From JALXDT01 sp964634755 (GTDB taxonomy: Bacteria; Acidobacteriota; Aminicenantia; JAMOAD01), in the NCBI GenBank assembly GCA_964634755.1, contig CAZWJH010000006.1, positions 1 to 53,567 of the forward strand: a stretch of 53,567 bases of DNA, read 5' to 3'. Made by a program: the position numbers and the translations under genes. Below the pieces are notes generated by a model. That model was not told the origin of the DNA and did no database searches. It saw only the letters and a list, made by a program, of their open reading frames with translations. The first letter of the stretch is position 1. Every line of letters starts with the position of its first letter. Below are positions 32,537 through 41,446 of the stretch, piece after piece.

Positions 32537-33904
32537 TTACTTTAAAAATAGGATTTGACCAATAAAATGAGTTTGAGTAATTTTTTTAGGCTTAAAAATT
32601 GCAATTCTTTCAGGATAAAAAGTTATTGGTATTAAATCTTTTAGATAGATTACTCCTCCCAATGAATTTTTTCTCATGGGTAGAAGTTTAGGTAGATTTC
32701 CTCTTCTTTTGACCATTGCATATGTAAAAATAAGAGCTGTTTTTTCAGGCTTTTTTATTTTTATTGTCTGTTCTTTTCTTTTAGGGTCTATATTTTTTAC
32801 AAATTCTGTTTTAATTTTTATTAAAAAGTTTTTTGAAAAATCGCCTAATATTTTATAGTCCTCAATCTCCTTCCCTATTTTAGGGTAATTGTAAACAAAG
32901 GAGAGTACCAAAAGGAGTGTTAAAGCGAACCTGATTATTTTGTATTTTGAAAATGCATCAAATATTTTAAGATAAATTAGAATAAAACCGATTGAAGGGT
33001 AGAGAATATATCTTGATGAGAGTTTTGGCAAAAAGGCGAAGAATATTGTATATAAAATCCAGAAAACAAAAATACAAACAACTGTTTTATCTTTTTCTCC
33101 ACCGAATTTGACCATATAAATAAGGATAAGCAAGATTATGCTTGTTAAGAGAAAAAGCCCGTAAATCGGGTTTATTTTATAAGGAGATAAGTTTATTGAG
33201 CGTAAAAGTATAAAGTAGAGCTTTGCAAGAAAAAGTTTCTTTGATACAAAGGATGTGTATTGAGATGTAGTAGAAAATTGAATTATAAATCTTAATGTTA
33301 AAAGGGAAGCTCCGAAAATGAGAATTTGTTTTTTTATTTTTTTCTCTGAAAATATAAAAACCGGGATAAGGGTTAAAATAATCATTTCCTTTGTGAGAAA
33401 GGCAAGAGTAAATAAGATGAAAAACAGGTAAATCTTTTTTTCCGAAAGATAGTTAAAGGAGATGAGAAAAAGAAAAAATGCAAGGAAATAAACAGAAGCT
33501 GCAAGGTTGAGAGCTGCCTCTGAGATATAAACATTCAGAGCTACTAAAAAAGTTGCTGAAAAGGCTGTAATTTGAGAGAAATTTAATCTTTTTTCAAGAG
33601 TATGGAAAAGAAAAGCAAATGTTATAGCAAAGAGAGAAAGGAAAAAAAGTCTTATGGGAAAAGCCGAAACTCCGAAAATTTTTATTAGAATGGATAATAT
33701 TATTATAAACACAGGGTTAAAATCCCTTCCGTAAACTTTGAAAGCTCTGAGAGGTTCTGCCTGAGATACTATTGCTCTTGAAATCCATTCAAAATCATCC
33801 GAAAAAAAATAATTGCTCAAACTTTTGTAATAGCTTACAAATATCAGTAAAATAAGGATTAAAATAAAAAGCTTTTTTTTATGCTTTGAAAATTCTATTT
33901 TCAC
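32537..33904 (-). CDS. GT-C family membrane glycosyltransferase (PMT/ArnT-like)
   Basis: A 455-residue protein with about 11 membrane helices. The first periplasmic loop contains FFSDDFEWI, the acidic pair that GT-C enzymes use for polyprenyl-phosphate sugar donors. A soluble C-terminal region of about 80 residues follows the last helix. It would add sugar to lipid or protein on the periplasmic face. The GTG start at 33904 directly follows the transporter's TAG, so the two are cotranscribed. Substrate unknown. Confidence 0.72.
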   Translation of the reverse strand: MKIEFSKHKKKLFILILILLIFVSYYKSLSNYFFSDDFEWISRAIVSQAEPLRAFKVYGRDFNPVFIIILSILIKIFGVSAFPIRLFFLSLFAITFAFLFHTLEKRLNFSQITAFSATFLVALNVYISEAALNLAASVYFLAFFLFLISFNYLSEKKIYLFFILFTLAFLTKEMIILTLIPVFIFSEKKIKKQILIFGASLLTLRFIIQFSTTSQYTSFVSKKLFLAKLYFILLRSINLSPYKINPIYGLFLLTSIILLILIYMVKFGGEKDKTVVCIFVFWILYTIFFAFLPKLSSRYILYPSIGFILIYLKIFDAFSKYKIIRFALTLLLVLSFVYNYPKIGKEIEDYKILGDFSKNFLIKIKTEFVKNIDPKRKEQTIKIKKPEKTALIFTYAMVKRRGNLPKLLPMRKNSLGGVIYLKDLIPITFYPERIAIFKPKKITQTHFIGQILFLK

Positions 33905-35263
33905 CTATTTTTTGTCTTTCAAAAGCAGTTTATCATAGAGAATTACTCCTGCTATTGAAAGTACTCCCATAAATGCCACTATTGTCCACATTATAGGTGC
34001 CTGAATGGGTTTTCCCGCATTGTAGGGGTCGAGGATAAAGTGCTGGAAGAACATTCCGCCTATCGGAGCACCTACGATTGTTCCTATTGCCATCGGAAGA
34101 TTTGCATAACCCAAATAAAGCCCTTCCTGTCCTTTAGGAGCTATTGCTCCTATGTATTCATATATTCTCGGAGATGCAAACATCTCTCCCAATGCCATCG
34201 AAGCTATTGAAAAGAGCATAAAAACACCTCCTACCGGGAGCATAACCCCTGCGATACTCTTTTTCAAGGCGGGATCAAGGTGAAAGAGGAATGGTACTGT
34301 GTTTAGAAGCATCCCAATTACTGTTATTCCTATTCCGACCATTATTGATCTTAGAGGTGTCCATTTTTTGGATATTTTTGTTATAAGAAGCTGAAGGAAA
34401 ACGATCATTACAGGGTTTACAAGTGTGTAGAGTTCAACAGGTGCATTTTTATCAATGAATCTTAAAAATAGGGGGATAAGATTGTAAATCTGTACATAAA
34501 TAAACCAGAAAAATCCGATAACAATGAGGAAAAATACGAATTTAAGATTTTTCAAAACAATGAACATTCCAATTAAAGCATCTTTTAGGGTTTTAGGTTT
34601 TTGAAGTTCCTTTTCGGAAACTTTTTCCGATTCCTGATATTTTGGCTCTCTGTATATGAAAATTACTACCAATAGTCCGATAAACGCAAAGGCTGTGGCA
34701 ACATATGAGAAAATTGCAGGAATTCCCAGCTTGATTCTTACAAAGTAGGATACTGTTCTTCCGAACATTGAGCCTACATTTATTGTCATATAAAAAATAC
34801 CGAAACCCAGAGTTGCAAGAACACCTGCGGTTTTTTGAACTGTTCCGGAAATACACGGTTTCACGAAGGAGCCTCCGATTCCTATGAAAACAATTCCTAT
34901 TACAATTGGGATTGTATAATCAACATTTTGAGAGTGTCCCACAATTGATGGCCAGAATTTTTGAACATTTCCCATTATAAAATAGCCGGCGGTAATAAGT
35001 ATAAAGGCAAGAGTGAGTGATTTTTTAAATCCATATTTGTCAGCAAGTGTTCCGCTTAAAATCGGTAAAAAATATATTATACCCCAGAGAATTGTCCCAT
35101 TTAGAAATGTTGAAAATGTAGGGGACATCCCCAGGGTTTCGTGTAAATATATAACAACAAAAGATGCTACCGCATAATAGGCGGCTCTTTCAAAGAGCTC
35201 TATTGTGTTGGCTGACCAGAAGGTCAAAGGAAAGCCCCACAATTTTTTTTCACTGTTTTGCAT
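33905..35263 (-). CDS. POT-family proton-coupled peptide transporter
   Basis: A 452-residue major-facilitator protein with 12 predicted helices. TM1 has the ELFERAAYY pattern of the proton-coupling ExxERxxYY motif, and GTLADKYGFKKSL is the MFS loop motif. It imports di- and tripeptides using the proton gradient. AGGAGGG precedes ATG 35263. Expression together with a glycosyltransferase is unusual; tRNA-Thr lies 27 nt upstream on the same strand and may share the transcript. Confidence 0.85.
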   Translation of the reverse strand: MQNSEKKLWGFPLTFWSANTIELFERAAYYAVASFVVIYLHETLGMSPTFSTFLNGTILWGIIYFLPILSGTLADKYGFKKSLTLAFILITAGYFIMGNVQKFWPSIVGHSQNVDYTIPIVIGIVFIGIGGSFVKPCISGTVQKTAGVLATLGFGIFYMTINVGSMFGRTVSYFVRIKLGIPAIFSYVATAFAFIGLLVVIFIYREPKYQESEKVSEKELQKPKTLKDALIGMFIVLKNLKFVFFLIVIGFFWFIYVQIYNLIPLFLRFIDKNAPVELYTLVNPVMIVFLQLLITKISKKWTPLRSIMVGIGITVIGMLLNTVPFLFHLDPALKKSIAGVMLPVGGVFMLFSIASMALGEMFASPRIYEYIGAIAPKGQEGLYLGYANLPMAIGTIVGAPIGGMFFQHFILDPYNAGKPIQAPIMWTIVAFMGVLSIAGVILYDKLLLKDKK

Positions 35264-35289
35264 TTTCCCTCCTAATGTTTTATTAAAAA

Positions 35290-35362
<73 letters not shown>

Positions 35363-35693
35363 AAAAAAGAAGAATTTATTATATCAATTTTTTTGGATGA
35401 ATAAAATTTCTTTGTTTATTCTCACAAAAATCCCCACGAAGAAAGAGTAAAGAGAAATTTAAGTAAGTTTTAAAGCTGAGCAGCCCCAAGCCGAGCAGCT
35501 GAGCAGCTAAATATGTCTTGTGTCTTGTTTTTGAGTTAGCCATTATTGAAAATAAAATTTTCTTTATTCTATTCTGATATTTTCTTTTGTTTCTTCATTT
35601 AAAAGATTTTTTAGGATAGGAGGGTTTGCTGCTCTGATGGAACGGCTGGAACAGCTGTTTGGCTGTCTCGTGAGTTTCTTTTTTCAAAAAATA
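35363..35693. other. Intergenic region with short GC-rich repeats
   Basis: About 330 nt between the tRNA and the fucosidase promoter. No credible gene. At 35475-35508 the unit GAGCAGC occurs three times. GCTGCTC at 35628-35634 is its exact complement, and GGCTGGAACAGCTG-like repeats follow to about 35675. These stretches are more GC-rich than the surroundings; their origin is unclear. Confidence 0.5.
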
Positions 35694-35722
35694 TTGTTAG
35701 TGAAGTATTTATGGAATATAAT
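35694..35722 (+). promoter_or_regulatory. Promoter of the fucosidase gene
   Basis: TTGTTA (35694-35699), 17-nt spacer, TATAAT (35717-35722). The transcript has a short leader with GGAGG at 35738-35742. Confidence 0.7.
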
Positions 35723-35748
35723 TTTTAATAAAATTTCGGAGGTTGAGT

Positions 35749-37125
35749 GTGAAAAAGAAAATTTTTATCATTTTACTTTTTTTAACTATTTTGCCTTTAA
35801 TAGCAGGAGATACTATTGCTTTTAAAGAAACTTCCGCTCAAAAGAAAAAAAGAATGGAGTGGTGGAGAAAGGCAAGGTTTGGAATGTTTATACATTGGGG
35901 ACTTTATTCCCTTGCTGCAAGGCATGAGTGGGTAAAAAGAAATGAAAAGATGAGTGATAAAGAGTACGAGAAATACTTTAAACATTTTAACCCTGATCTT
36001 TACAATCCCTCTGAGTGGGCAAAACTTGCCAGAGAGGCAGGGATGAAATATGTTGTTATAACTACAAAGCATCATGAAGGATTCTGTCTTTGGGATTCGA
36101 AATATACGGATTATAAGGTAACCAATACTCCATATGGTAAGGATTTAATAAGACCATTTGTAGAAGCTTTTAAAAAGGAAGGACTAAAGGTTGGATTCTA
36201 TTATTCCCTTTTGGATTGGCATCACCCTGATTATGTACCTGATAGGAATCATCCGATGTTTGAAAATAAGGAGTTTATGAAGAAGGCAAAACACAGGGAT
36301 ATGGGAAAGTATGTAAAGTACATGATGAATCAATTAACAGAATTGTTAACCAACTATGGTGAAATATCAACGCTTTTTCTTGATTATTCTTTCCCTCCGA
36401 GAGACGGAAAGCCGGGAAAGGGAAGAAATGATTGGCAATCAATTAAGATAATAAATCTTGTGAGAAAACTTCAACCAAATATTATAGTTGATGATAGACT
36501 TGATCTTTTGGATTTTCCAGCAGGTTGGGATTACAGAACCCCGGAGCAATTTTTACCCAGAAGATGGCTTACTTACAAAGGGAAAAAGGTGCCGTGGGAA
36601 ACCTGTCAAACATTTTCAGGCTCATGGGGGTATTACAGGGATGAATACACATGGAAAAGTGTAAGGCAGCTTATTATTATGCTTGTAGATACTGTCAGCA
36701 AGGGAGGAAATTTGCTTTTGAATGTGGGACCAACAGGGAGAGGAACTTTTGATTATAGAACAGTTGAAAGACTTAGAGGGATAGGAGAGTGGATGAGGTA
36801 TCACAGCAGGTCAATATATGGATGTACCGAAGCTCCCCCTGAATTTAAAAAACCTGATAATTGCATTTTGACCTATAATCCTGAAACAAAAAGACTCTAT
36901 GTTCATGTGCTTGTGTGGCCCTCTGTCGGAAGGCTTTTTCTTGATGGTTTTGCAGGTAAAGTGGCATATGCTCAGCTTTTAAATGACGCTTCTGAAGTTC
37001 AAATTGTAAAGAAGCCGTATTGGACGGTTGTAGAAAGAAGATATTCCAAAAATACATTGGTTCTTAAACTTCCCATAAGAAAATCTCCTGTTGAAGTTCC
37101 AGTTATTGAATTGTTTTTAAAATAA
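35749..37125 (+). CDS. Secreted GH29 alpha-L-fucosidase
   Basis: GTG 35749 lies 6 nt after GGAGG; the upstream TTG 35743 in the same frame is too close to that site. A signal peptide (about 1-20) is followed by a GH29 barrel: KARFGMFIHWGLYSL, YVVITTKHHEGFCLWDS, VGFYYSLLDWHHPDY, and TLFLDYSF, which holds the probable nucleophile Asp. A beta-rich C-terminal domain ends the protein. It would release fucose from glycans in the periplasm or outside the cell. With the GH2 enzyme at 48039 it suggests use of fucose- and galactose-bearing glycans. Confidence 0.93.
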   Translation: MKKKIFIILLFLTILPLIAGDTIAFKETSAQKKKRMEWWRKARFGMFIHWGLYSLAARHEWVKRNEKMSDKEYEKYFKHFNPDLYNPSEWAKLAREAGMKYVVITTKHHEGFCLWDSKYTDYKVTNTPYGKDLIRPFVEAFKKEGLKVGFYYSLLDWHHPDYVPDRNHPMFENKEFMKKAKHRDMGKYVKYMMNQLTELLTNYGEISTLFLDYSFPPRDGKPGKGRNDWQSIKIINLVRKLQPNIIVDDRLDLLDFPAGWDYRTPEQFLPRRWLTYKGKKVPWETCQTFSGSWGYYRDEYTWKSVRQLIIMLVDTVSKGGNLLLNVGPTGRGTFDYRTVERLRGIGEWMRYHSRSIYGCTEAPPEFKKPDNCILTYNPETKRLYVHVLVWPSVGRLFLDGFAGKVAYAQLLNDASEVQIVKKPYWTVVERRYSKNTLVLKLPIRKSPVEVPVIELFLK

Positions 37126-37153
37126 TTTATGAAATTCATTAAGGAAAAATATT

Positions 37154-38140
37154 ATGAGTGAGAGAAAGATAAAAACAATAAATTGGGTTACAATAATTTT
37201 TCTTTTGATTATCTCAGGTTTCTGGTCATTCTGGGGAATAATTGAAAATTTTCACGAAGGGTGGTATTTTAACTCAATTTTAAAAAATATAGCTCTTATG
37301 TTTATTCAATACCTTTCCATACCGCTAATTATTATTCTCTTGTCCTTGATTTCAATAAAATGGCACAAAATAGGAGGACTTTTGTGGATTTTTGTGTGGT
37401 TGGGCTTCTCTTATTTAATTTTTTTTGGAGGGAATATTCCATTTTCTTTTAGAAGGTTTTTAATCTGGTTCCCGATTACTGCCCCTCTTCTTTTAATAGG
37501 TTTTTCATTTTATTTTTTTGAAATAAAAAGTAAGAAAATAGCTTCCATATTAATTATCGTATTTCCTCTTTTGATAATTTTTTCTCTTGGTATTCCCAAT
37601 TGTATAAGAGTTTCTACAAGATACAATGATCATAATTTTGGATTGAGAGTAGTAGAGGGGAATGGTGTGACTTTAGCTTGGGCACCACAAGGCCCGGGAT
37701 CTCCAAAAAGAGGTGTGAATTGGTATGAGGCTCAAAGAATTTGCTCTTTTCTTGACGAAAGTGGGAAAAAACTATTATCAGAAAGGCAGGATATTTGGAG
37801 ACTTCCCACGAGGGAGGAAATTGTGAGGTCTCTTACTAAAAATGGTAAGAATTGTGAAGGTTTTATCAATGAGAAGGGAAAACCTGTTTACAAAGTTACT
37901 CCGGATAAAGAAACTCCACTCTGGGATCCCAATTCTATGATTATATATTACTGGACTTCTGAAAAGGGAATGAATGTTCAAAGTTATAATAAAGAAAAAA
38001 GGGATTTTACTTACCTTGTTTCTTATAATGGAAGAATACTTTTAAGATATTCTTCCAATGGGGCAGATTATCATGGTTTCAGGTGTGTTAAATCTGTGAA
38101 TATAAAGGAGAAGAGATTTGAATCTGATAAAGGAAATTGA
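37154..38140 (+). CDS. Membrane protein with C-terminal DUF1566/C-type-lectin-like domain
   Basis: About five membrane helices occupy residues 12-165. The soluble remainder has the DUF1566-like pattern WYEAQRICSFLDESG..., WRLPTREEI, YYWTSEKG and YHGFRCVKS, a fold related to formylglycine-generating-enzyme-like and lectin-like modules, with no obvious catalytic pair. It probably binds a ligand or partner at the membrane. It overlaps the next gene (phospholipase) by 23 nt and follows the fucosidase by 28 nt, so all three may be cotranscribed. Confidence 0.65.
   Translation: MSERKIKTINWVTIIFLLIISGFWSFWGIIENFHEGWYFNSILKNIALMFIQYLSIPLIIILLSLISIKWHKIGGLLWIFVWLGFSYLIFFGGNIPFSFRRFLIWFPITAPLLLIGFSFYFFEIKSKKIASILIIVFPLLIIFSLGIPNCIRVSTRYNDHNFGLRVVEGNGVTLAWAPQGPGSPKRGVNWYEAQRICSFLDESGKKLLSERQDIWRLPTREEIVRSLTKNGKNCEGFINEKGKPVYKVTPDKETPLWDPNSMIIYYWTSEKGMNVQSYNKEKRDFTYLVSYNGRILLRYSSNGADYHGFRCVKSVNIKEKRFESDKGN
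38105..38110 (+). promoter_or_regulatory. Ribosome-binding site fixing a TTG start
   Basis: AAGGAG, 7 nt before TTG 38118; it supports TTG as the start of the phospholipase gene inside the upstream coding region. Confidence 0.65.
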
Positions 38141-39101
38141 TGTTTTAAGAAAATCAGTTGATAAAGTAAAAGAATACATTCGAACAATTCTGGAACCTGC
38201 TTTTGTTCCTTCGAAAATAAAAGTAGGAATTGATTTAAATTTAAAGGGGAAAGAGATAGGACTTGTTTTGTCAGGTGGGGGAGCGAGAGGAATTGCTCAT
38301 GTGGGTATTTTAAAAATTCTTGAAGAAAATGGTATAAAGCCCGCTTTTATCGTAGGAACATCTGCTGGAGCAATAGTTGGGGCATTTTATGCCGGAGGTA
38401 TGAGTCCTGATGAAATTTTTAATTTTTATACTATTGAGGATAGGGCATTTAGAAAGCTTTCTCTTTTAAAAAGTGTTAAGCCGAGTCGAAGAAGTAAAAT
38501 TTTGAGAGGACTACTAAGTAACTACCTGCCTGTAGAAACATTTGAAGAGACAGAAATTCCACTTTTTATTAATGCTGTGGATATAAAAAGCTGTAAAAGG
38601 ATGGTTTTTTCAAAGGGGGAAATTATTCCGGCAGTTTTAGGCTCATCTGCAATACCTTTTGTTTTTGAGCCTGTGGAATTTGGGAAAAGGCTTCTTTTGG
38701 ATGGTGGTGTTTTAGACCTATTTGGAGTGGATATAGCTAGAAAAGTGAATAAGAGTGTTTTTCTTAATAAATTAAATTTAGTTATCTCTGATGTTTCTGG
38801 TTTAACAGATGAGAGTTCAGGTTCCAAATTACAAAGTATTATTTTAAATGTTTCAAAAGAAGTAATTGATCTTATAAAATACTTAGGGCAAAAAAAAAGT
38901 AATGTAAACGATAAAAATGACATTATACCAATTATAAATAATCTTATTTATTTGTTAAAGAAGAGACCGCCTCTATTTCCAAAAATTATAGAAAAAGAGT
39001 ATCTTTTATGTCCTCAACTGGAAGGAATGAGAATGTTCGATTTTAAAGATTATAAAAAAGCTTTTTTGAAAGGTATTAAAGCGATTCTTTTTCTCTCTTG
39101 A
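38118..39101 (+). CDS. Patatin-like phospholipase (RssA/YchK type)
   Basis: A 327-residue patatin fold. The oxyanion motif SGGGARG lies near residue 53, the nucleophile motif GTSAG near residue 80, and the catalytic Asp in DGGVLD near residue 198. The N-terminal 40 residues are helical and there is no signal peptide, so it is cytoplasmic or membrane-associated. It would hydrolyse acyl lipids. The TTG start at 38118 is supported by a well-spaced AAGGAG. It overlaps the upstream membrane protein gene by 23 nt. Confidence 0.9.
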   Translation: MNLIKEIDVLRKSVDKVKEYIRTILEPAFVPSKIKVGIDLNLKGKEIGLVLSGGGARGIAHVGILKILEENGIKPAFIVGTSAGAIVGAFYAGGMSPDEIFNFYTIEDRAFRKLSLLKSVKPSRRSKILRGLLSNYLPVETFEETEIPLFINAVDIKSCKRMVFSKGEIIPAVLGSSAIPFVFEPVEFGKRLLLDGGVLDLFGVDIARKVNKSVFLNKLNLVISDVSGLTDESSGSKLQSIILNVSKEVIDLIKYLGQKKSNVNDKNDIIPIINNLIYLLKKRPPLFPKIIEKEYLLCPQLEGMRMFDFKDYKKAFLKGIKAILFLS

Positions 39102-39125
39102 CAATGGATGGTTTAGGCGTATATT
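39098..39125 (+). promoter_or_regulatory. Promoter for the 31-aa membrane microprotein
   Basis: TTGACA (39098-39103) overlapping the end of the phospholipase gene, 16-nt spacer, TATATT (39120-39125). Confidence 0.65.
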
Positions 39126-39142
39126 AATATACGAGGTTAAAA

Positions 39143-39238
39143 ATGAGTGCGCTACATCTTTTGATGGGCGGCTTTGTGCTCTTTATAGGAGCTATTATAG
39201 GAGTTACAAAACTGATCATTGAGAAAAAAGAACTTTAA
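39143..39238 (+). CDS. 31-residue single-helix membrane microprotein
   Basis: ATG 39143 follows GAGG with 6-nt spacing, 18 nt after a good -10 box. The product is one hydrophobic helix (LLMGGFVLFIGAIIGVTKLII) with a short Lys/Glu tail, like small accessory subunits of membrane complexes. I recognise no family. Its TAA interlocks by 4 nt with the stop of the convergent lipoprotein gene. The dedicated promoter and ribosome-binding site make a real gene likely despite its size. Confidence 0.6.
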   Translation: MSALHLLMGGFVLFIGAIIGVTKLIIEKKEL

Positions 39239-39663
39239 TTAAGAGTTTTTTCTGCGTAAGTAGAATAGTTCTTATTGTTGTCAAGATAATAAAGGGTGAA
39301 TTTATATTTTTTTACTTTTTTACCGTCATATGTAAGATTTATAGAAATATTATTCCAAATGTATTTCTCCAGTCCTCCCAGTTTATAAGGGTAGGGATCC
39401 AGAATTGTCTGTTTAAATATAAGGTTCCCGTCTTTGTCAAAACATTCACTTACATATTTTTCAAGTGTTATGTCTTTTCCCGATGGATTAATTACTGATA
39501 CAGAGAGGAGGGCTTTATCATAAGTAGAGTCAGCATTATAATCATAAAGCTCTATTATTTTTATTGATATTAAAAGAGATGGTTCTTCGGTGTTTTTGCA
39601 AGAATTAAGGAGAAATATTATAGATAAAAAAGATATAATTAAAATCCATCCTCTAATTTTCAT
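39235..39663 (-). CDS. Small lipoprotein, function unknown
   Basis: A type II signal peptide with lipobox LLNSC (Cys22) followed by about 120 residues of beta-rich sequence with an Ig-like feel (SVSVINPSGKDITLEKYVSEC). The protein should be lipid-anchored in the inner or outer membrane. I recognise no family. A leaderless promoter precedes ATG 39663. Its stop overlaps the stop of the microprotein on the other strand by 4 nt. Confidence 0.72.
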   Translation of the reverse strand: MKIRGWILIISFLSIIFLLNSCKNTEEPSLLISIKIIELYDYNADSTYDKALLSVSVINPSGKDITLEKYVSECFDKDGNLIFKQTILDPYPYKLGGLEKYIWNNISINLTYDGKKVKKYKFTLYYLDNNKNYSTYAEKTLN

Positions 39664-39669
39664 AAAATG

Positions 39670-39698
39670 ATTTTAGCAGATAAACTTTTTACAGTCAA
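39670..39698 (-). promoter_or_regulatory. Promoter of the lipoprotein gene
   Basis: On the minus strand, TTGACT (39698-39693), 17-nt spacer, TAAAAT (39675-39670), then 6 nt to ATG 39663. No Shine-Dalgarno; leaderless mRNA predicted. Confidence 0.7.
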
Positions 39699-39741
39699 AG
39701 AAAGAGTAGGATTTTCTAAATTTTGGAGTTTACTTGTCAAG

Positions 39742-39771
39742 TTGATGAAAAAGAGAACATTGTGGTAATAT
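39742..39771 (+). promoter_or_regulatory. Promoter of the ABC/prepilin peptidase operon
   Basis: TTGATG (39742-39747), 18-nt spacer, extended -10 TGGTAATAT (TAATAT at 39766-39771), then 6 nt to ATG 39778. No Shine-Dalgarno; leaderless mRNA predicted. Confidence 0.6.
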
Positions 39772-39777
39772 AAAAAT

Positions 39778-40704
39778 ATGAAAGAAAAAATTCTTGAAAT
39801 AATTAACCTGAGGAAATCTTATCCAAGTGGTACTTTGCTTTTGAAAAATACGGAAGTTCTTAAAGGTATAAATATTAATGTGTATAAAGGAGAAATTTAC
39901 TCTCTTTTGGGGCACAATGGAGCGGGGAAAACAACAACCTTTAAAATAATCACAGGGATTTCAAAGCAGGATAGCGGAATGGTACTTTTTAAGGGAAAAG
40001 CATTAAGCTTAAAGGATAAATCAAGAATTGGTTTTCTCCCAGAACGCCCTTACTTTTACGAATATCTTACAGGGAAAGAGTTTCTTGAATTTTCTGCTAA
40101 TCTTTTTAATATTAAAAAAAGCAAAGCACAAATAGAAGCTCTATTAAGCCTTGTTGATTTAAAGGATGCTGTTGATATCCAGCTTAAAAGATATTCAAAG
40201 GGAATGCTTCAAAGAATTGGTATTGCCCATAGTATTATTAATGATCCGGAGTTTATAATTCTTGATGAACCTTTAAGCGGTTTAGATCCTATTGGAAGAA
40301 AGAAATTGAGGGACTTAATCTTGAGTTTAAAGGAAGAGGGTAGAACTATAATTTACTCTTCTCATATATTACAGGATGCGGAGATGATAAGCGATAGAAT
40401 CGGAATTATAGTAAAGGGTAGAACAATAATGGAGGGTTCTCTTGAGGAATTAGTGAGTGGTGAAATAAAAGAGGTGGATGTAGGCTTTTATGGGGTTAAT
40501 AAAATTCCCGAAGGAATTGAGTATATTAAGGCGGAGAAAAAGAGCAATGTTTTTTATATAACAGTGAGAGATACCATTGAAGCGAATAAATTAATCTCGA
40601 AAATTATAGAAGCTGGAGGCTACATAAAGTTTGTAAACCCTGTAAGAAAAACTTTAGAAGAGCTATTTTGGGAGATAAAAGATGAAAATAATAGCAATAG
40701 CTAA
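39778..40704 (+). CDS. ABC transporter ATP-binding protein (PilH-like context)
   Basis: A 308-residue ATPase with Walker A GHNGAGKTTT (near residue 45), signature YSKGMLQRIG, Walker B FIILDEPLSGLD and switch His in YSSHIL. The C-terminal 90 residues form the extension common in ABC-2 type systems. It overlaps the permease gene by 23 nt. Order ATPase, permease, TPR protein, prepilin peptidase, kinase resembles the pilH-pilI-pilD stretch of Myxococcus-type pilus clusters, so a role in type IV pilus assembly is possible but inferred. Confidence 0.92.
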   Translation: MKEKILEIINLRKSYPSGTLLLKNTEVLKGININVYKGEIYSLLGHNGAGKTTTFKIITGISKQDSGMVLFKGKALSLKDKSRIGFLPERPYFYEYLTGKEFLEFSANLFNIKKSKAQIEALLSLVDLKDAVDIQLKRYSKGMLQRIGIAHSIINDPEFIILDEPLSGLDPIGRKKLRDLILSLKEEGRTIIYSSHILQDAEMISDRIGIIVKGRTIMEGSLEELVSGEIKEVDVGFYGVNKIPEGIEYIKAEKKSNVFYITVRDTIEANKLISKIIEAGGYIKFVNPVRKTLEELFWEIKDENNSNS

Positions 40705-41446
40705 AAATACTTACAGAGAAGCCGTAAGAAGTAAGCTTTTTCTTTTACTGACTGTCTTTTCCATAGCTTTTATCCTTTTCTCAAAGATTGTCTCATTATT
40801 GGTTATTTCAAGTAGCGAAAAGATTATATTAGATCTTGGATTAGCAATAATTGAAATTTTTACCATTTTACTTTCTATTCTTATAAGTGTTAACCTCTTT
40901 TATAAGGAAAGAGATAAGAGAACTATTTTTAATATACTATCAAAGCCAATATCAAGAGAGCAATTTATTTTAGGTAAATTTTTGGGCTTATCCCTAACTC
41001 TTTTTGTATCCTTGGTTATTTTGGGAGTAATATTTTTTCTCTATGCCTTAATTGTTACCGGGAACTTGCATCCTTATATTTTCCCTCAGCTTCTACTCTT
41101 CTTTGTTGAGGGTGAGATTCTTGTAAGTTTTTCCCTGCTTTTTACCTCTGTTTCAACTCCAATACTAAGCTCAATCTTTTCTTTAGGAATTTTTGTGGTT
41201 GGAAACTTTTCTTCGAACTTTTTACTTTACTATGAGGCAAAAGTGAAGGGAGTGGTAAAATTATTGGTGAATATTGTTTATTATGTGCTTCCTAATTTTT
41301 CAATATTAAATTATAAAAATCAGCTTGTTTATACAAAGGGAATTGCTCTTTCAAATTTTTTAAATGCTACAGTTTACGGAATTGATTATGCCCTTCTTAT
41401 TCTTGTGTTGAGTATGATTGCTTTCAAAAACAGAGAAATATTATGA
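40682..41446 (+). CDS. ABC-2 type transporter permease (PilI-like context)
   Basis: A 254-residue protein with six predicted helices. The start MKIIAIAKNTYREAVRSKLF is the usual amphipathic entry of ABC-2 permeases, and FYKERDKRTIFNILSKPISREQFILGKFLG is the coupling region common to the family. It overlaps the ATPase gene by 23 nt and the TPR gene by 4 nt. It should form a half-transporter dimer with the upstream ATPase. Substrate unknown. Confidence 0.88.
   Translation: MKIIAIAKNTYREAVRSKLFLLLTVFSIAFILFSKIVSLLVISSSEKIILDLGLAIIEIFTILLSILISVNLFYKERDKRTIFNILSKPISREQFILGKFLGLSLTLFVSLVILGVIFFLYALIVTGNLHPYIFPQLLLFFVEGEILVSFSLLFTSVSTPILSSIFSLGIFVVGNFSSNFLLYYEAKVKGVVKLLVNIVYYVLPNFSILNYKNQLVYTKGIALSNFLNATVYGIDYALLILVLSMIAFKNREIL

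Noticed and set aside
35637..35825. Plus-strand 62-codon frame before the fucosidase
   Set aside because: It spans the fucosidase promoter and runs over its start in another frame; the AGGAGGG upstream is badly spaced (about 12 nt).
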